From Anaeramoeba flamelloides (lineage: Eukaryota; Metamonada; Anaeramoebidae): 64,000 nucleotides of DNA. Positions 44,701 through 57,900 of the stretch are shown here, in pieces. Made by a program: the position numbers and the translations under genes. The stretch spans positions 1,984,001-2,048,000 of the forward strand of contig JANTQA010000015.1 in NCBI GenBank assembly GCA_027625915.1, read 5' to 3'. Every line of letters begins with the position of its first letter. Position 1 is the stretch's first letter. The notes under the pieces were generated by a model. It saw nothing but the letters and a program-made list of their open reading frames with translations, was not told the DNA's origin and searched no databases.

Positions 44701-47476
44701 AAAAAGCAAAATAGAATCAAAAGAAGAAACAAATTAACTTCAAATAATAATTCATTATATTATTTTCAATCAAACCAACAAACACAATTTAAATCTCGTT
44801 TTTAAACTCAAACCAGTCTGTAGTTTTTTGAGATCTAAAAAATAGTTAATTTTTTTCAACAAATTTTTAATTTGATACAATCACAGAAAAACCCATACCA
44901 AAAGAAAGTATTAAAGAAACTATTGTTATGTTGATCTCTCCATTTTGGCTTGAATTATATATTTTTTCTTTTATTCATTGGATCTTACTTTTGAATTTTC
45001 AGGTTTTTAAAATTTACAGATTTTTGGAATGACAAAAAGACAGGCTTTTGAAAAAAATCTCTTCTAAATTTTTCGTCAGTGTATTTGATAAAATGACTCG
45101 AATAATTCTTGTAATAGTTTTTTTCAGTTGTTTGATCGGAATGTTTTTCAATTTTTTTTTTATTTTGTTGCCATTTTCCTTTCTGATTTAAAAAATTTTT
45201 TTTCTTAATACATTTTTTTTTTCCAAAAGAGTTTATTCTCTGAAATCGTAATTCCAAAGAGTGACAACATTTTATAAAATCTTGTTTTTGAGTTTACAAT
45301 TGTCCCATTTTAAAATCTTTGTTTTACAAAATTCAAAAAATGTTTACTCTTCATTCGAAATGTTGATTATGTATCAAAATAAATTAATTGATATTTACCT
45401 TTCTCGACATTGTTTTGATGTTCTTCCTGGGACTAATAAACCCACGTAATTCCAATCGTCCAAGCCAAGGTTCTTAATGGCATTCAATAAGTATTCGTCC
45501 TCCTTTTCAATTGGAAAAAAAATTCAGATAAGACAATTAAAGAAAAAAATTAAGATTGATTTTTTTTTTTTTTTTTTTTGACAATAAAAAGAAAAAAGTT
45601 GGATTTGGGAAAAGCCAAAGAAAAGACTTACAATTTTGCACCAAGCACCTTTTACACTTTTGATTTTTTTTACCTTTTTTTTTCAGAGGGGTAACAAAAC
45701 AAATAAAAAAAAAATCAAAATATTATTTTAAAATTGTTGAATTAATCAAATTCTGACGTGGACGAATGAGAAAATTTCAAGACTTACATATCTGAATCTA
45801 CACAAACAAGACTTTGGTGTTTTGTTTGGAAAATTTGTTGCAATCTTCACCCAATCAAGATTTTTCTCTTTCTCTGTTAATTTGATTAACTTTTGGTCCT
45901 TCAAAATTGTAAGAGAGTTTAAAAGTCGGTCAAAAAAAAAAAAAAAACGATTGTTCAGTTTTTTGTTGTTTTTTTAAATTAAGTAATAGAGTAAAAAATA
46001 AATCTAAATGTGAATTGTATACTTCAATTTCGTTCCAATTCTGTATTAGTGTGTCAATTGATTTTTTCAATTGTTTGTAGGATTTGTTCGAATTTTTCAT
46101 TTGGTGTTGTAATCTAAAGGTAAGGAGAGAAACTTCGAAAAATCACAAAAAAGAATATTTAAAAATAAATGACAAATCTTTGTTGGGAGAGATTGAAAAA
46201 AAACTTGAGTTGGATGCTCTGCAATTTATACACACTTTTGTGTTTTTACAATGGTAAATAAAAGAAGAATATTTTCAAATCGAAAATTGGAATTCGTAAA
46301 GTGAATAATTGTTTAATATCTAACTTTTTTTTCAACAACAAAGAACTTAAAAGATCGGTCTGACGAGAACAATAAAAAACCTTTATATAATTAGGATTTC
46401 TGTTTTGAGGAAGGGAGTAAGTTCTTGAGAAAAATATTTTATTCCAAAAACAAGTCGAATAAAATTAAGTTCATTGAATGAGGTTGATTAAAGGTGTTGG
46501 AAAACATTATTCAACAAACAACTGAACCTGGAGTTTTATTGGTACTTGAGAAAACTTTTTTTTTTTTTTTTCAGATTTTGGCAAACAATTATGACTTTGT
46601 GTTTTATTGGTGTGTAATCTGATCTTGATTTCGCATCACAACAAGAAGTTTAGTAAAACATTTTGTTTTTACAGAAAGAAATGAGAAAACAATTTAAATT
46701 ATGTTCACACGTCCGTGTTTGGTGATTTGTTTGTTTTTTCAAAAATTTATAGGTATTTAGAAGAAATTATTTTGTTTTTTTAGAAAGTATTGTAATAATG
46801 AGATATTTTGAAAACCATCAAAATACATGAACCTTAAATAGAACTTTTGCATTTGAGGAAACTTTTTTTTTGCAAATAACACTTTCTATCGTAAAAACTT
46901 TAAAAAAAAAAGAAATTAAATTTTTTGACAATTTCCTTTTTGTTTAAATGAGAACACATCTGTTAAAAAATTTTCGTTTCTGAGAAGAAAAAGACCCCCA
47001 ATAAAAATACCAAACATAAACACTACCATTCAAGTCACAAAGATCGTAAAACTTTGGAAAAAAAAACCAAAATAATTTAAAATTCTTCAAAAGATAAATC
47101 CGAAAAATACAATTATTTTCACAATATAGCCCAAACAAAATCAAAATCACAAGTGAAACAAGAAATAACAAAAACACAGGACATGACAGATACGTACTTT
47201 ACTTTTTTTTTTTTTGTATTTACAAATTATTTTGCCATACTTTTAAATTCTTTCAAATTTATCATACTTTTACGTTTTATTATTCACACCGACAAATTTT
47301 CGTTGAGCCAGTTAACCCAAACACTAACCACAATTGTTAAAGTATAACAAGACATGATTTTGTCCAAGTAAAAGTTTACATACCTGCAAGAAGACTGATT
47401 TTAAATATTTGAAAGATGAAAAATTCGAATTACTCTGATTTGGCTTTGTGGGCATTTTTTGTCCATTTTGGGTCAT
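41800..47476 (-). CDS. Three-repeat (R1R2R3) Myb transcription factor with microexons
   Basis: Confident exons: 46113-46023, 45898-45788, 45673-45632, 45502-45399 and 42571-41800. Two upstream exons are tentative: 47476-47384 (MTQNGQKMPTKPNQ..., donor GTATGT) and a 14-nt exon 46218-46205 that supplies the needed phase. The full chain is 1227 nt, 408 residues; without the tentative exons translation can start at ATG 46100. Myb repeat 1 is about 62-112 (NWNEIEDQKLIKL, DWVKIATNFPNKTPKSCLCRF). Repeat 2 has GAWCKIEDEYLL, DDWNYVGLLVPGRTSKQCRE and RW. Repeat 3 has KKFSKKERELLIE, NRWTFLSQFFEGRTGNQLKN and YW. The Trp spacing and the PGRT/GRTxNQ recognition helices fit sequence-specific DNA binding in the nucleus. 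The C-terminal part is basic, then acidic near the end (IDLPLSIDEGAF), possibly an activation region. Each junction from 46023 to 45632 is phase 0; the last is phase 2 and rebuilds Arg before W. Confidence 0.85.
42930..43480 (+). repeat. R7 repeat, forward copy
   Basis: It aligns with the reverse complement of 40130-40680 over most of its length, including GTGTAAAAGTACACTTTAAA and TTTTTAATCAATAATTAATA. It lies in the Myb intron. Confidence 0.7.
44645..45005. mobile_element. R2 element, copy 3, right end missing
   Basis: The interior closely matches copy 1 (AAGAAGAAACAAATTAACTT, TTCAAATAATAATTCATTAT, then TTATTCATTGGATCTTACTT). The left TIR is diverged. The right TIR stops at TTTTCAGGTTTTT and then unrelated sequence begins, so the end was lost. 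Confidence 0.7.
46219..47383 (-). other. Putative 1.2 kb first intron of the Myb gene
   Basis: Donor GTATGT (47383) and acceptor ATTGCAG (46219). It depends on the tentative first and 14-nt exons. No repeat family was recognised in it. Confidence 0.4.
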
Positions 47477-50400
47477 CAATTGTAAAAAAAGAAAAATTCT
47501 ATTCACTTTTTAATTGTTTTCGACAAAAAGTAAAATAATTTTTAATTTACTTTTCATTTTTTCAAAGTATTTAGCTCTTGAAATCGAGAACGATAAACCA
47601 TTTTTTTTGAGGTTTAAATAATCATAAACCTATTGAATACAACTGGGCATTGCAATGGTGAATGAAGGAACGCTTTACAAATCTAACTTTTGAAATTTTC
47701 AATAATGGAAATTTAACAAAAGTTTTTTTTCCTTTCTTTGTATTCTAAATATTTGTCAACCCAAGAATTATGTTGACTTTTGACATTCTTCTTAAATTTA
47801 TTTCCAAAACTGATCTGACTCTTTACATTTTAAATTCGTTTCAAACACATTGAAATCTTTAGGATGAACCTCAACATAATCAGTAAAATTACAGATAGTT
47901 TCCCTTCTCTATAAAGATTAATTTTAACTCAACAGTTCTCATAGTAGTGAGACACTGAGGCTATATTTTTCCCATTGAATTTGGTTCTGAGAGTATTTTA
48001 TTTTCATCAATTCTTGTGATACAACACAGGATTTTTCTACAATTGGAAAAATTGTACCATTATTAATTTATGATTCAACACCCATAACTTAAATAATCGT
48101 TTCCTCAACCCAGTCGCTTTTAAAACATTCTTTGTTCAAAAAAAAGCAAATTATTCCTTCCTTTTTTACCTTACCAAAAGAAATTAGTTTCTTTTTTACA
48201 AAACCAAAATAACTTTTTCAAAGAAGATGTCGAAATTATTGAAAAACAGAGTTTTGAATTTATTTTCTATCTTCAGTCAAAGATTTGCTTAAGGACTTTT
48301 CACATTTGTTCTCAATTTTTGATTATTTGACACGGATTACTTTTCAAAAGAATCTTACAATTTTCTTAATATTTTGAATTTGACTGAAAAATTTTAAATA
48401 ACCGATCTTCTCCTGAATTAAAAACGTTCATAATATTGCAATGAGAATTACAAAAAAAATTCGAGTTTCCTAATATTTGATCACACAGGTTGCCACGGGG
48501 TGTGTGGTGATTAATTCAAAAACTGTTATTTGCTTTTGTAATCGGAAAAAATTTTCCTATTATTTGATCTTATCCTGTATCAAAGAGATCAACAGCAATC
48601 TCAACTTACTTCTTTGTAAATTCAATTTGTAAAAGATCAAAAAAGTCAAACAAAGTGAAAATTCTACCCAATTTATGAAGTTAGGAAAGGTTTATTTTGT
48701 TTTCAGTTTCAAAAACCATTTCTTGAGAAAAACTTCAAAAATAATAACAGACAAATTGTTTTTGTTTTTTTTATCATCATTTCAATAAGGGTGATCTATC
48801 AAAATTTTAAAAACCAATTAGTTTCAAAAAGAAAATAAATTTTTATTTGAATAAATACCCTTCTGATGATTTATAGGAACAGACAACCAACTGCAATTTG
48901 TTTCACTTCATCCAGAAATGGTCTATTTAATTCAAATTGTTTCAAGTTGCTGATTTTCCTATCAAAAACGACAAATTTTTTAAAAAAAGAGAATAATAAT
49001 AAAAGTAACAAAAATAGTTTTTGTATTGTTTTTTGGGAACAAAGTTTTTTGGAATTTTTTACCCCAACATTTCCGAATGTAAAAAATATAATTTCTTAAC
49101 AGATAATGGAAAAATTTGGTTTCAAAGATTGCTTATATTGTTTAAAGCACTTTGTAAAGTTATATTTCAATATTTTTTTTAATTGTTTCTCTTTTTTCAT
49201 AGAAAATTAAAAATATATAGAGATTTTTTGGAAACAAAAATTAAATCTTTAATTACAGGTATTCAAAATTAATAATCATAAAACAGTAGTGAGAAAGTTA
49301 ATTTAAAAAAAGAAATTAAAAATTATGACTATTCATTGGACCAACCTAGATTTTTTGGAAATTCTAATATAATATAACATTTTTGATAAAATTTTTTATT
49401 TGATAATATTGTCCCAAATACTATTAGAATTCTGAAGAATATAAATTTAAGAACCACCAATTCTTCAAAATATTAATTAAAGGGTTTTTATTATTAAAAA
49501 TTATCTGAAATCACCAATCTCAGAAAACACCCAATAATTTTTATTCTTCGATATCTTAAAGTATTCGATTTACAATTTGTTAAAAAAAAAAATGGAACAA
49601 AATTTTGAATCAGCTTTCCAAAAAAGATTTTGAGGTCATGTAACCTTTCAAATTTTTAATTCTGTCGAGAACAATTGAAATTATTAATTTACCTCTTTTA
49701 GAATTGGTGGATTTTGATGATTTATTTTTTTTCTTGGAAGGTGATTTTTTGGAAGGGTGGATGACAATTTTGATCTTTTTATTTTACAATTAATAGTTTA
49801 TATTTTGTGTATTTCGTCAAAACTAAACCCATTTTAGGTATTTTCTTGAACCAAAATTTGATTTACAAAATTTGTTTGTCAGACGAAAAACTTTTTTAAA
49901 TTGTAAAGTAAGGTTTTACAAATAAAAAAAAACAAAAGAAACAAAATTTTCAAAGAGGTACCAGAAAAATAATTTCCAAAACATCACATAATACCAACAA
50001 ACCTCTTTAAATATTGGTTTCGTTTTTGAATATTTCAGAGATTTGAGGAATTATTATCGAATGAAGAAACACTGAAAATTTATAATAAGAGAATAACTTT
50101 ATTTGACTTCAAAAAACTATAGTACCTACTTAAATGATCAACTCACTAAAGAGAAAAAACTCACCCAAACATTCGCCTCTTAACAAAAATAAGAAATTTA
50201 TTTCAAACAGGTAAAAAATGAATCGAAAATTTTAATCTATAAAAATTCATTTTTTTTTTTTGATCCTTTTATATAAATAGCTAAAATTTTGATTCACAAA
50301 TTCTGAGAAATTAATATTTAATTATTGACAAAAATAAAATAATAATTGGAATCTTTAATTTTATAAATATTGAAGATTTTTTTTTTAAAATTTGAAATCA

Positions 50401-50769
50401 TTTCGTTAGAGCAATTTATCATTCACACAAATTTGAAAAATAAAATTTCACAATTTAAAAAAGAACCTAGTTTTTTTTGTTATTTATATTGGTCTGTTGA
50501 CAAGTGAAAACCAATTATTTGTATTTGTTTAGATTACTAAAATTATATAATTTGAGATCTCTTCTTTTGAAAACAATTCACAAAAATCCGAAAAGTTTTG
50601 GTAGTGAAATTACAAAAGGAACAAAGTTGTGAAATAAGTTGAGTAATTTTTCGAACTGTTTATTCCCTTTTAAAATTCTATTTTAAAATATCTAAACTTT
50701 AATTTTTCATTACTGAAAAATTGAAATAAATGTACAGTTATTATTACTTGATTTTCCTTTTTAAAATTT

Positions 50770-50960
50770 TTATGCACAAATTTGAATAAAGCATTTTATG
50801 AAGTCAATTGTTAAAAAACTCTGTAAAATTAGTTGTTCTTCTCAATATTCTTTATGGTGGACTATTTGATTAGAAACAGTTCTAACATATATAAAAATGG
50901 AAATTGAACTATAAATTTTGTGATTTTTATTAGAATTTATTAGTATAACTTTCACGATTT
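50770..50960 (-). repeat. R3-like fragment
   Basis: It shares AAAGCATTTTATGAAGT, GTTAAAAAACTCTGTAAAAT and TAGTTGTTCT with the R3 elements at 23735 and 24216. Diverged, ends unclear. Confidence 0.5.
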
Positions 50961-52239
50961 TCTTCACAACTTTAATCATAAATCTATCTTTTTTCATGAC
51001 AAATTTCAAATAAGAAAAAAATAAAACAAAGTCAAAAAGTTGGTATTTTTTTATTCGGGCGCACAAGAGGAATTTTACACCCCCCTTAAATTACAATAAA
51101 AAAAAAAAAAAAAAAAAAGGTAATTTTTTATTGTTGCTAACTATTCAACAAATAAATTATTATATTTTTTTTAATTTTTGCCAATCTACCTTTCAATATA
51201 ATACTTTTTTTGTTTGAATTGATTTTTACTTGATAAAATAAAATGAAAATGCTGAAAGATCGATGAAATATCAATTGAAATTTTGAAAATACATTACAAT
51301 TTCAATTGTATATGCCTTGACAATTAAATGTTTTGTAAAATTAGAGCTTAATATTGAAATAAAAGTCATATTAAAACTAAAATCTATTTGGAAAACTTCT
51401 TTAAGCTAAATATAATTGCACTGCAATGTTTTTTATTTAATTATGATTTTGTTAAAAATATCTAACTTTTCTATTTTAGAAAACTTTTTTTTTTAAGAGA
51501 CCATTTTCCCCAGAAGATTCCAATGATTAACATGTTATATTCTCCTAAAAATTTTCATTTAAACCCCCTTTTTAACATAAATTCTTACCTTGAAATATAA
51601 AAAAATAGACAAAAATAAAAATAAATTCGAACGAAAAATACAATTTTATCATTTTTAAAATCGAAAATTTTATTTTTTTTATTTTATAAGTGTAAGGAAT
51701 ATTACAGAGAAAAATAAAAAAAAAGTCAAAAAAAAAAAAAAAAACAATTATTTGCTAGGGAAACGTAATTGTCACAAAAATTTGCTTGAAATATGACAAA
51801 AAAATATTACAAATCTAAACACAAAATGTATTATTTTGTTTATATCCCTTTTGCGAATTTATATAAATTGAACATTTGATACTTTTCTTTTGAATTACAT
51901 ATATTATTTATAAAGTTTAAGAGGAATTTCTTTTGTTTGGTTTCTTAAATCCACTGGATGGAAATTTAAAACATCATCAACAACAATCCAAATTGAGTTT
52001 TTCTATTTGTTTTTTCGAATTAATCAGGTTTAAATGAATAAAAAAAATGATAGTTAATAAATAATTCTTTTTTTTTAAAGTAATAATTTTTTATGTGTGT
52101 GATATAATTCTATTAGATTATGGTGTGTAATATTGATGATCTGTTTGTAAGTATATTTTCAATTTATAATAGGCCACCTTCCATAGAAAATGTTCATAAT
52201 AAAGTACAAATTGATTCTATTAAATGAATTCTAACAATT

Positions 52240-52360
52240 GATTATTTATTGCGAGAAAGGGGTAATCAAAGAAACTTTACTAAATAAAAAGGAGATTAAG
52301 AAAAATAATTAAAATATCAAAGTAAAAAAAATATTATATCATTTACACGATCAAATTAAT
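52240..52360 (+). repeat. R9 repeat, copy 2
   Basis: Direct copy of 29930-30055 with about one difference every few bases, sharing GCGAGAAAGG-type start and TATTATATCATTTACA. Confidence 0.65.
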
Positions 52361-52884
52361 CATTCTATCAATTGTTTCTATTTAAGGGTTGCTAGATAAA
52401 CAAAAGATACTTAATGTACATATATTTTTTCAAAACACCTAGTTGAAAATATAATTCAAACAATAGTATTTTCATGTTATCAAACATAAAATGGTAAATA
52501 AATGTGAAATGTTCTAAAATTATTTTTTGGTCTATACTCAAATTCTAAATTTTTAATTTACTAAATCCTTTTTAATTAGGAATTTTAATTCCTTTTCTTT
52601 TGTAAAAATCAACAAATCTCTGTCTTAATTAATTTGAATGAATAACATTAAATTTGAAAAATATTAAGATCTTCTAAACCACAAGTTTTAAAAAGCTCGA
52701 ACAAGTCAAAATAAAGATACATATGCATATTTTTAATAACAAATTTTTTTGTGATCTTCTAACAAGTTGACTTAAGCACATTGACAAACCAAATTTTAAA
52801 ACAATAAAACAGCAAACATCTTTGGAAGAACGATTCTAAAACAAAAAGAAATACAGAATATTTTATTTTCTTTTGAAAAAGTAA

Positions 52885-52925
52885 ACATTAAGAAATCACA
52901 GAAATCACAGAAATCACAGAAACCT
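52885..52925. repeat. 9-bp tandem repeat AAATCACAG
   Basis: Three full head-to-tail units AAATCACAG followed by a partial one. A minisatellite in non-coding DNA. Confidence 0.8.
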
Positions 52926-53755
52926 GAACCTCAAATTTTGAAAAAAATTTTGATTTTTATTACTCATGGTTAAATTTAGATACTTTGGTGTTTTACTAAT
53001 TCTAAATTATATATACAAGTGTTTCTTCAGAATGGTAAACTTTTGAATTATCTTGAACTAGAAATTTTAGCTTTTTTAGATTTGAAATTGGTTTTCTAGT
53101 CAGAGTTTTAATATTTAAAATATCACTTTTTGGGACTTGAGAAAAAACTTTTTTAATAATAAGTACTTGTTTATTTCTAAAAAGAAAATTCATTGCTAAT
53201 TTTTTTTTTGGGACATTAAGAAGATTTCGTTTAAATAAATAGATAAAAGTCATGATCTAAGAAAAAAATGATAAATAAAAAAAATTAAACTTTTCAATAC
53301 ACATATTTTATTTTCCTAATAATATTGAACAAAAATTATCCAAAAAGTTTTAAAAATTAATTTATTAAATAAAAAAAAATGGAAATTTTATTATTTTGTT
53401 GATTACAAAATATTAACTATTAAAATTAAAATTTTAACTATTGAAAAAAACAGAAAAAATTTAATGATCTAAATTATTTTCGTTAAAAACTCTTTTCCAG
53501 TCAAAATGACCCCGTTTTATTTACAAAATATATCAAATTCTCTTACTTTTATCCAGTGATATTCTCAAAATAATTTTTCACTTTTTAGATCAGAACATTT
53601 TTTTTTAAAACCGTCATTTTTTTTTATTTCTTTTTCTTTTTGCATTTTGTTTTTTTATTCTGTATTGATTAAAAAAACCAATTTGAAAAAAAAAAAAAAT
53701 GTTTTAAAAATCCAAATTATCATTAAGAAAAGTTGAGGTTTATGCAAACTATTTT

Positions 53756-54386
53756 TCAAAACTTTTGACTCACTTTATAATGTTAATGGGAGTTGTTTTG
53801 AGGGTTTATTCCAGTATTCTTTTCAAAAAAATATTTTCAAATTTTTGGATCAGAATCATTTTTTCTAATTTTACAAATTTTAGTTTTGCTTTTTCAAATT
53901 TTTGATTTTCTTTTGATCTTCTTTTGTTTTTCTTTTTCGTTTTCTTTTCCTTTTTTTTTGATTTCTTTTTTTTCTTTTTTTTTTCTTTTTTTTTTTTTTT
54001 TCTTTTTTTTTTCTTTTTTTTTTAAAAAAAGATTCTGTGGAAAAAAAAAGAGATCTTCGAAAAGAAAAATAATCACTAAGAAAATTTCGACTATGTAATG
54101 TCTTTGAAAATGGATTTAATTATTCATAAAAAATCTTGTTGTTCAACTTTTTTTCAGTGAAAGTTCAGTAATAAAAAATCCGTAATGCTCATTTCAAAAA
54201 TTGTGACTCACCTTTATTTCGTTTTTGGTTTTATTTTTATTTAATTTTTAATATATCAGGCTTTTATATATTTAGAATGACTTTAAAGTGAATCACAAAT
54301 CATATTTAGTTATTAATTGTTGTTGAATACTAAATGATAATTTTTTTTTTTCAATTTATTATTTCCAGTGAGTCACAATTTTTGAA
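53756..54386 (+). mobile_element. R5 TIR element, best copy
   Basis: About 630 bp. The left end TCAAAACTTTTGACTCACT and the right end AGTGAGTCACAATTTTTGA are inverted repeats. A third, internal copy of the motif (CAAAAATTGTGACTCACC) is at 54196. The middle is a long T-rich then A-rich tract (53920-54070) that could itself pair. Other copies: 62940-63530 (+), 31368-31905 (-), partial 27400-27690 (-). No transposase. Confidence 0.78.
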
Positions 54387-54908
54387 AAAGAGTTTAATTT
54401 CTTGTAAAATCCAGACACTTACTATTCAAAAATTCTTATTGTCAACAATTTTAATTTTCCTAAAGAAATTGAGAAATTTTGAATGAGACGTTCCATTGAA
54501 AGGTAACCAAAAAATTATAAACATTTTATTTTTTTTGGAAAATTTATAGTTTGTTCAGGTATTTCTTTTATGAATCGACTCTAACATGAAATTTATTTTT
54601 TCTCTTCTTGCTAAACAAACTTATTTTTGTTGATACTTTTTTTAAAAAAATGAATATTTCATTTTTGGTTGGGAATCTTTGAGTGAAAAAGAATTAAGCT
54701 TTTGTAACCAATCAACTATTGAGAATTATATTATTATTATTATTATTAAATGTTCAACACATATTATTGAAACTAATATATTTATTAAAATTGGAGAAAA
54801 AAATTAAAATTTAATTTTAAAATTCCTCATTAAAAATTAAACAAAAAATGCAAAATAAATTGTAATGTTATTTAAATATTTTTAATTGATTATGCACAAT
54901 TTGAATTA

Positions 54909-57900
54909 TTATTTTTCATTTTTTTTCTGATCATTATTTTCATTATTTTTCACCTTCTTCTCATTCCTCTTTTTATCCTCCTTCTTCCCCTCAATTTTTT
55001 TTTTCACCCCCTTCTTCTTCCCTTTCGTCATCTTCTTGTTCTTCTTCTTATTCTTCTTCTTCTTTGCGTTTTTATAATTTTCGTAATTGTTATCAGTTTT
55101 ATGTTCATGCTTTGTAAAGTCCAATTTCATTGATGTCGATATCTCTTCAATCGAGAATTGGTCTTCATTAGAGGATTGGTCTTCATTAGAGGATTGATCT
55201 TCATCATCTGATACAACTTGAAAATCAAAATCACTTTTCTTCAAATCAAAATGGTTTCTTTGGTAATGATATGTGGAATATTTTCTTTTCATTAAATTCT
55301 TTTTTATTTTTTTATCTTGTTTATCATCATTCTTTAAAATTAGATTTATAGTTTTTCTTTTCTTTAAATCTTTTTTTTCTTTTTTTTTATTTCTATTTTT
55401 TCTTGTTCTTCTACAATTTTGAAAAAGCAACGATCGCAAACACGTACTTTTCTAGTTTTATTCCGATATGGAAGAAGTGCTGTATGAGAACTGCATTTCT
55501 GACACACGCAAAGCCCGCATTCACGGCAATGATGCCTACGCTTTATCATCGTGAATTTCATTCTACACGACGCACATTCCATTGCACAGCAATCAGGTAT
55601 CCATACCGGCGAATTTCTAATATTATTTTTGGTTTTTGATTTTTTCTTTTCCGTTGTATTTTTATTATTTTTAATATAAAATGATTTAATTTTTTTCTTT
55701 AATTGGCTAACAGTTTTTTTCATTTTATAATAAACATATTTTTTCATTTTATATTCATCAAATGCTGCTATGAAGCTGTTTTCTTTTGAAATAATTAAAA
55801 ACGCATTTTCCACTTTATTTTGTTTTGGTAAATCTTCGATAATTGTTTCTTTTAAATACAAGACATCATCGATCTATTTTAATATTAATAACAATATTAA
55901 TACACATATACATACATACACATATACATACATCAATACACACACACACACAGATGTGTAGATATGAGAAAGAATATACAGAATAATAAATAAATAAATA
56001 ATTCGTTTTAATTAATGGTGGTGTCATGTGTTTCAAAAAATACAAAAAAAACTATATTTTTTAATGATCAGAAATCCAATTGTATTAATTTGATGTTAAA
56101 AGAAGGATTTGATTGTTTTTAAGTATTTTTATTTTTTTTTGATTGGAGAATTTATCATTATTATTGAGAGACTGATATTTTAAATAGTTCTTTTTTTAAA
56201 TATTTTGTTAGTTATTTCAATATAAAATTTTAATTAGTGCAATTCGGTTTTAATATGATCAAGGAATACCATTTAAATAAAACAAAATAAAACTATTTCC
56301 AATTTATAACTTTTCAATTTATTGAGTCAAAAAAATTAAAATGATAAGTAATCAAGAAAGTAACAATTTTTCCGACCAGTGATTCATAAAAGCAATTTTA
56401 AAAAAGCAAACTCCAAATGTGCAAAAAGTGCCACTCAAACTGTACAAAAGAGTGAGTGAAACGGTTTGAGTAAAAAAATTTTAACAAAATTTGATTTACA
56501 GTACTTTTTTAAAAAGTCTGTTTCTGTAGTAAAATTTTTATTTTATTTTCTTTTTGTTGGTTATCTTTTGTCTTGATAATTTTTCTTTGAAAATTACAGG
56601 TGATTCTAAAGTATACACTTTTAGACTGTTGCCCTTAACCTCTTTCGAAATGAGATCAAAAAAATATTTTTATTGAGATAAAAGTATTTGTTTTTTGGTT
56701 AATTAATCCTGATGAAATATTTATTAAAAATATCAGATAAGATCAATAATATTTATCCATAAAAAAGGAGATGAAGGTGTAGCTTTGAACTATCGACCAA
56801 AGTCAATTAATTAGCTTTACCAGAATTATTTCTTAAAATGTTAGACAAAACAATTGAGCCGTGTTAGGAAATTTATTCAACCACAAACCAAATCACAGTT
56901 TGGCTTTCGAAAAAAAAAAATGATAATCATATAGCAGTATTAATTTTTATAAATAATAAGATAAAATCAAAAGAGGCAAATGTAATTGATAAAACATATC
57001 TTATAATGATTGATATAATTAAATACTTTGACTCGATTAGTATAAAAATAATTAGAAAAACAATGAAAAAATTTATTTTAAATAAAATTATCAAAATTTT
57101 TTATTAAAATATTTATCAAGGGGAAGTGACTTGGTATCTTCCAAGGGGATTCATTGTCTCCTATTTTATTTATCCCGATTTCACATTTTCTATTATTAAA
57201 AATAATACCATTCACAAATCATTGTCAAATCTTTTAATCTGGATTGTATTATTATTTCATATCTTGAAATTATTTTTTTAATTGATTTTCATGCAAATTT
57301 ATGATCCAAAAATAATCTTTCAGAGTTAATATTCTAAACTTTACAAAACTACTTGAAATTCAATTTTTCGGAACAATTGAAAATTTTGAAAAAAATGCAA
57401 TTTTCAAAAGAATTAACAAATATTATATATTTAGGAATTATTTTAGAAAAAATCTCACATTTCGTATATATTCTGGAAAGGGCAAAAGAAACTGATAACA
57501 AATATGAATAATTATTTAATAATAATTTTATGAACAAATAATTCAAAAATTAGATTATTTAAATCAGTTATATTATGCCAATTACCATATCGATAAGAAA
57601 TATATAATTATAAAATTGTAACCCTAAATTATTTAAATTCCTGGACTAATTCATGTATCACCGAAATATGCAAGATAAAACGAAATACACCAGTTCTTAT
57701 TTATAAAACAGAATTTAAATTTGAAATTTAGGTAATTCCAATTAATAAAAAGAAATTTAAATTCAAAAATAAATTAAAAAAATTTTTTCTTGCATCATTT
57801 TGAAAAATTAATAAGTTTTTAATCAAAGAATTAACAACAAAATTCATTGGAATTCAGATAAAATTAAAGCTTTTTATAAAAGAAATTTTAAAATATAATT

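Larger units (their letters stand above)
42572..45398 (-). other. 2.8 kb intron of the Myb gene, inside repeat 2
   Basis: Donor GTAAAT (45398) and acceptor TTTTAG (42572). It contains R7 (42930-43480) and R2 copy 3 (44645-45005). The frame 44985-45257 has no domain and overlaps the R2 end. Confidence 0.8.
47477..54908. other. 7.4 kb region with no supported gene
   Basis: It should hold the Myb promoter (just above 47476) and the 3' flank of the RhoGEF gene. Recognised pieces: an R3-like fragment (about 50770-50960), R9 copy 2 (52240-52360), a 9-bp tandem repeat (52885-52925), and R5 (53756-54386). A GC-richer spot with CACACA/TGTGTG arms lies at 48483-48510. An 83-codon frame at 53253-53002 starts with ATG but shows no domain. 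A(22) at about 51098-51118. Confidence 0.5.

Noticed and set aside
53002-53253. 83-codon ATG frame on the minus strand
   Set aside because: No domain, no splice partner found, and frames of this length arise by chance throughout the window.
53886-54098. Phe/Ser-rich and Lys-rich frames across a T tract
   Set aside because: Low-complexity translation of the middle of R5, on both strands.
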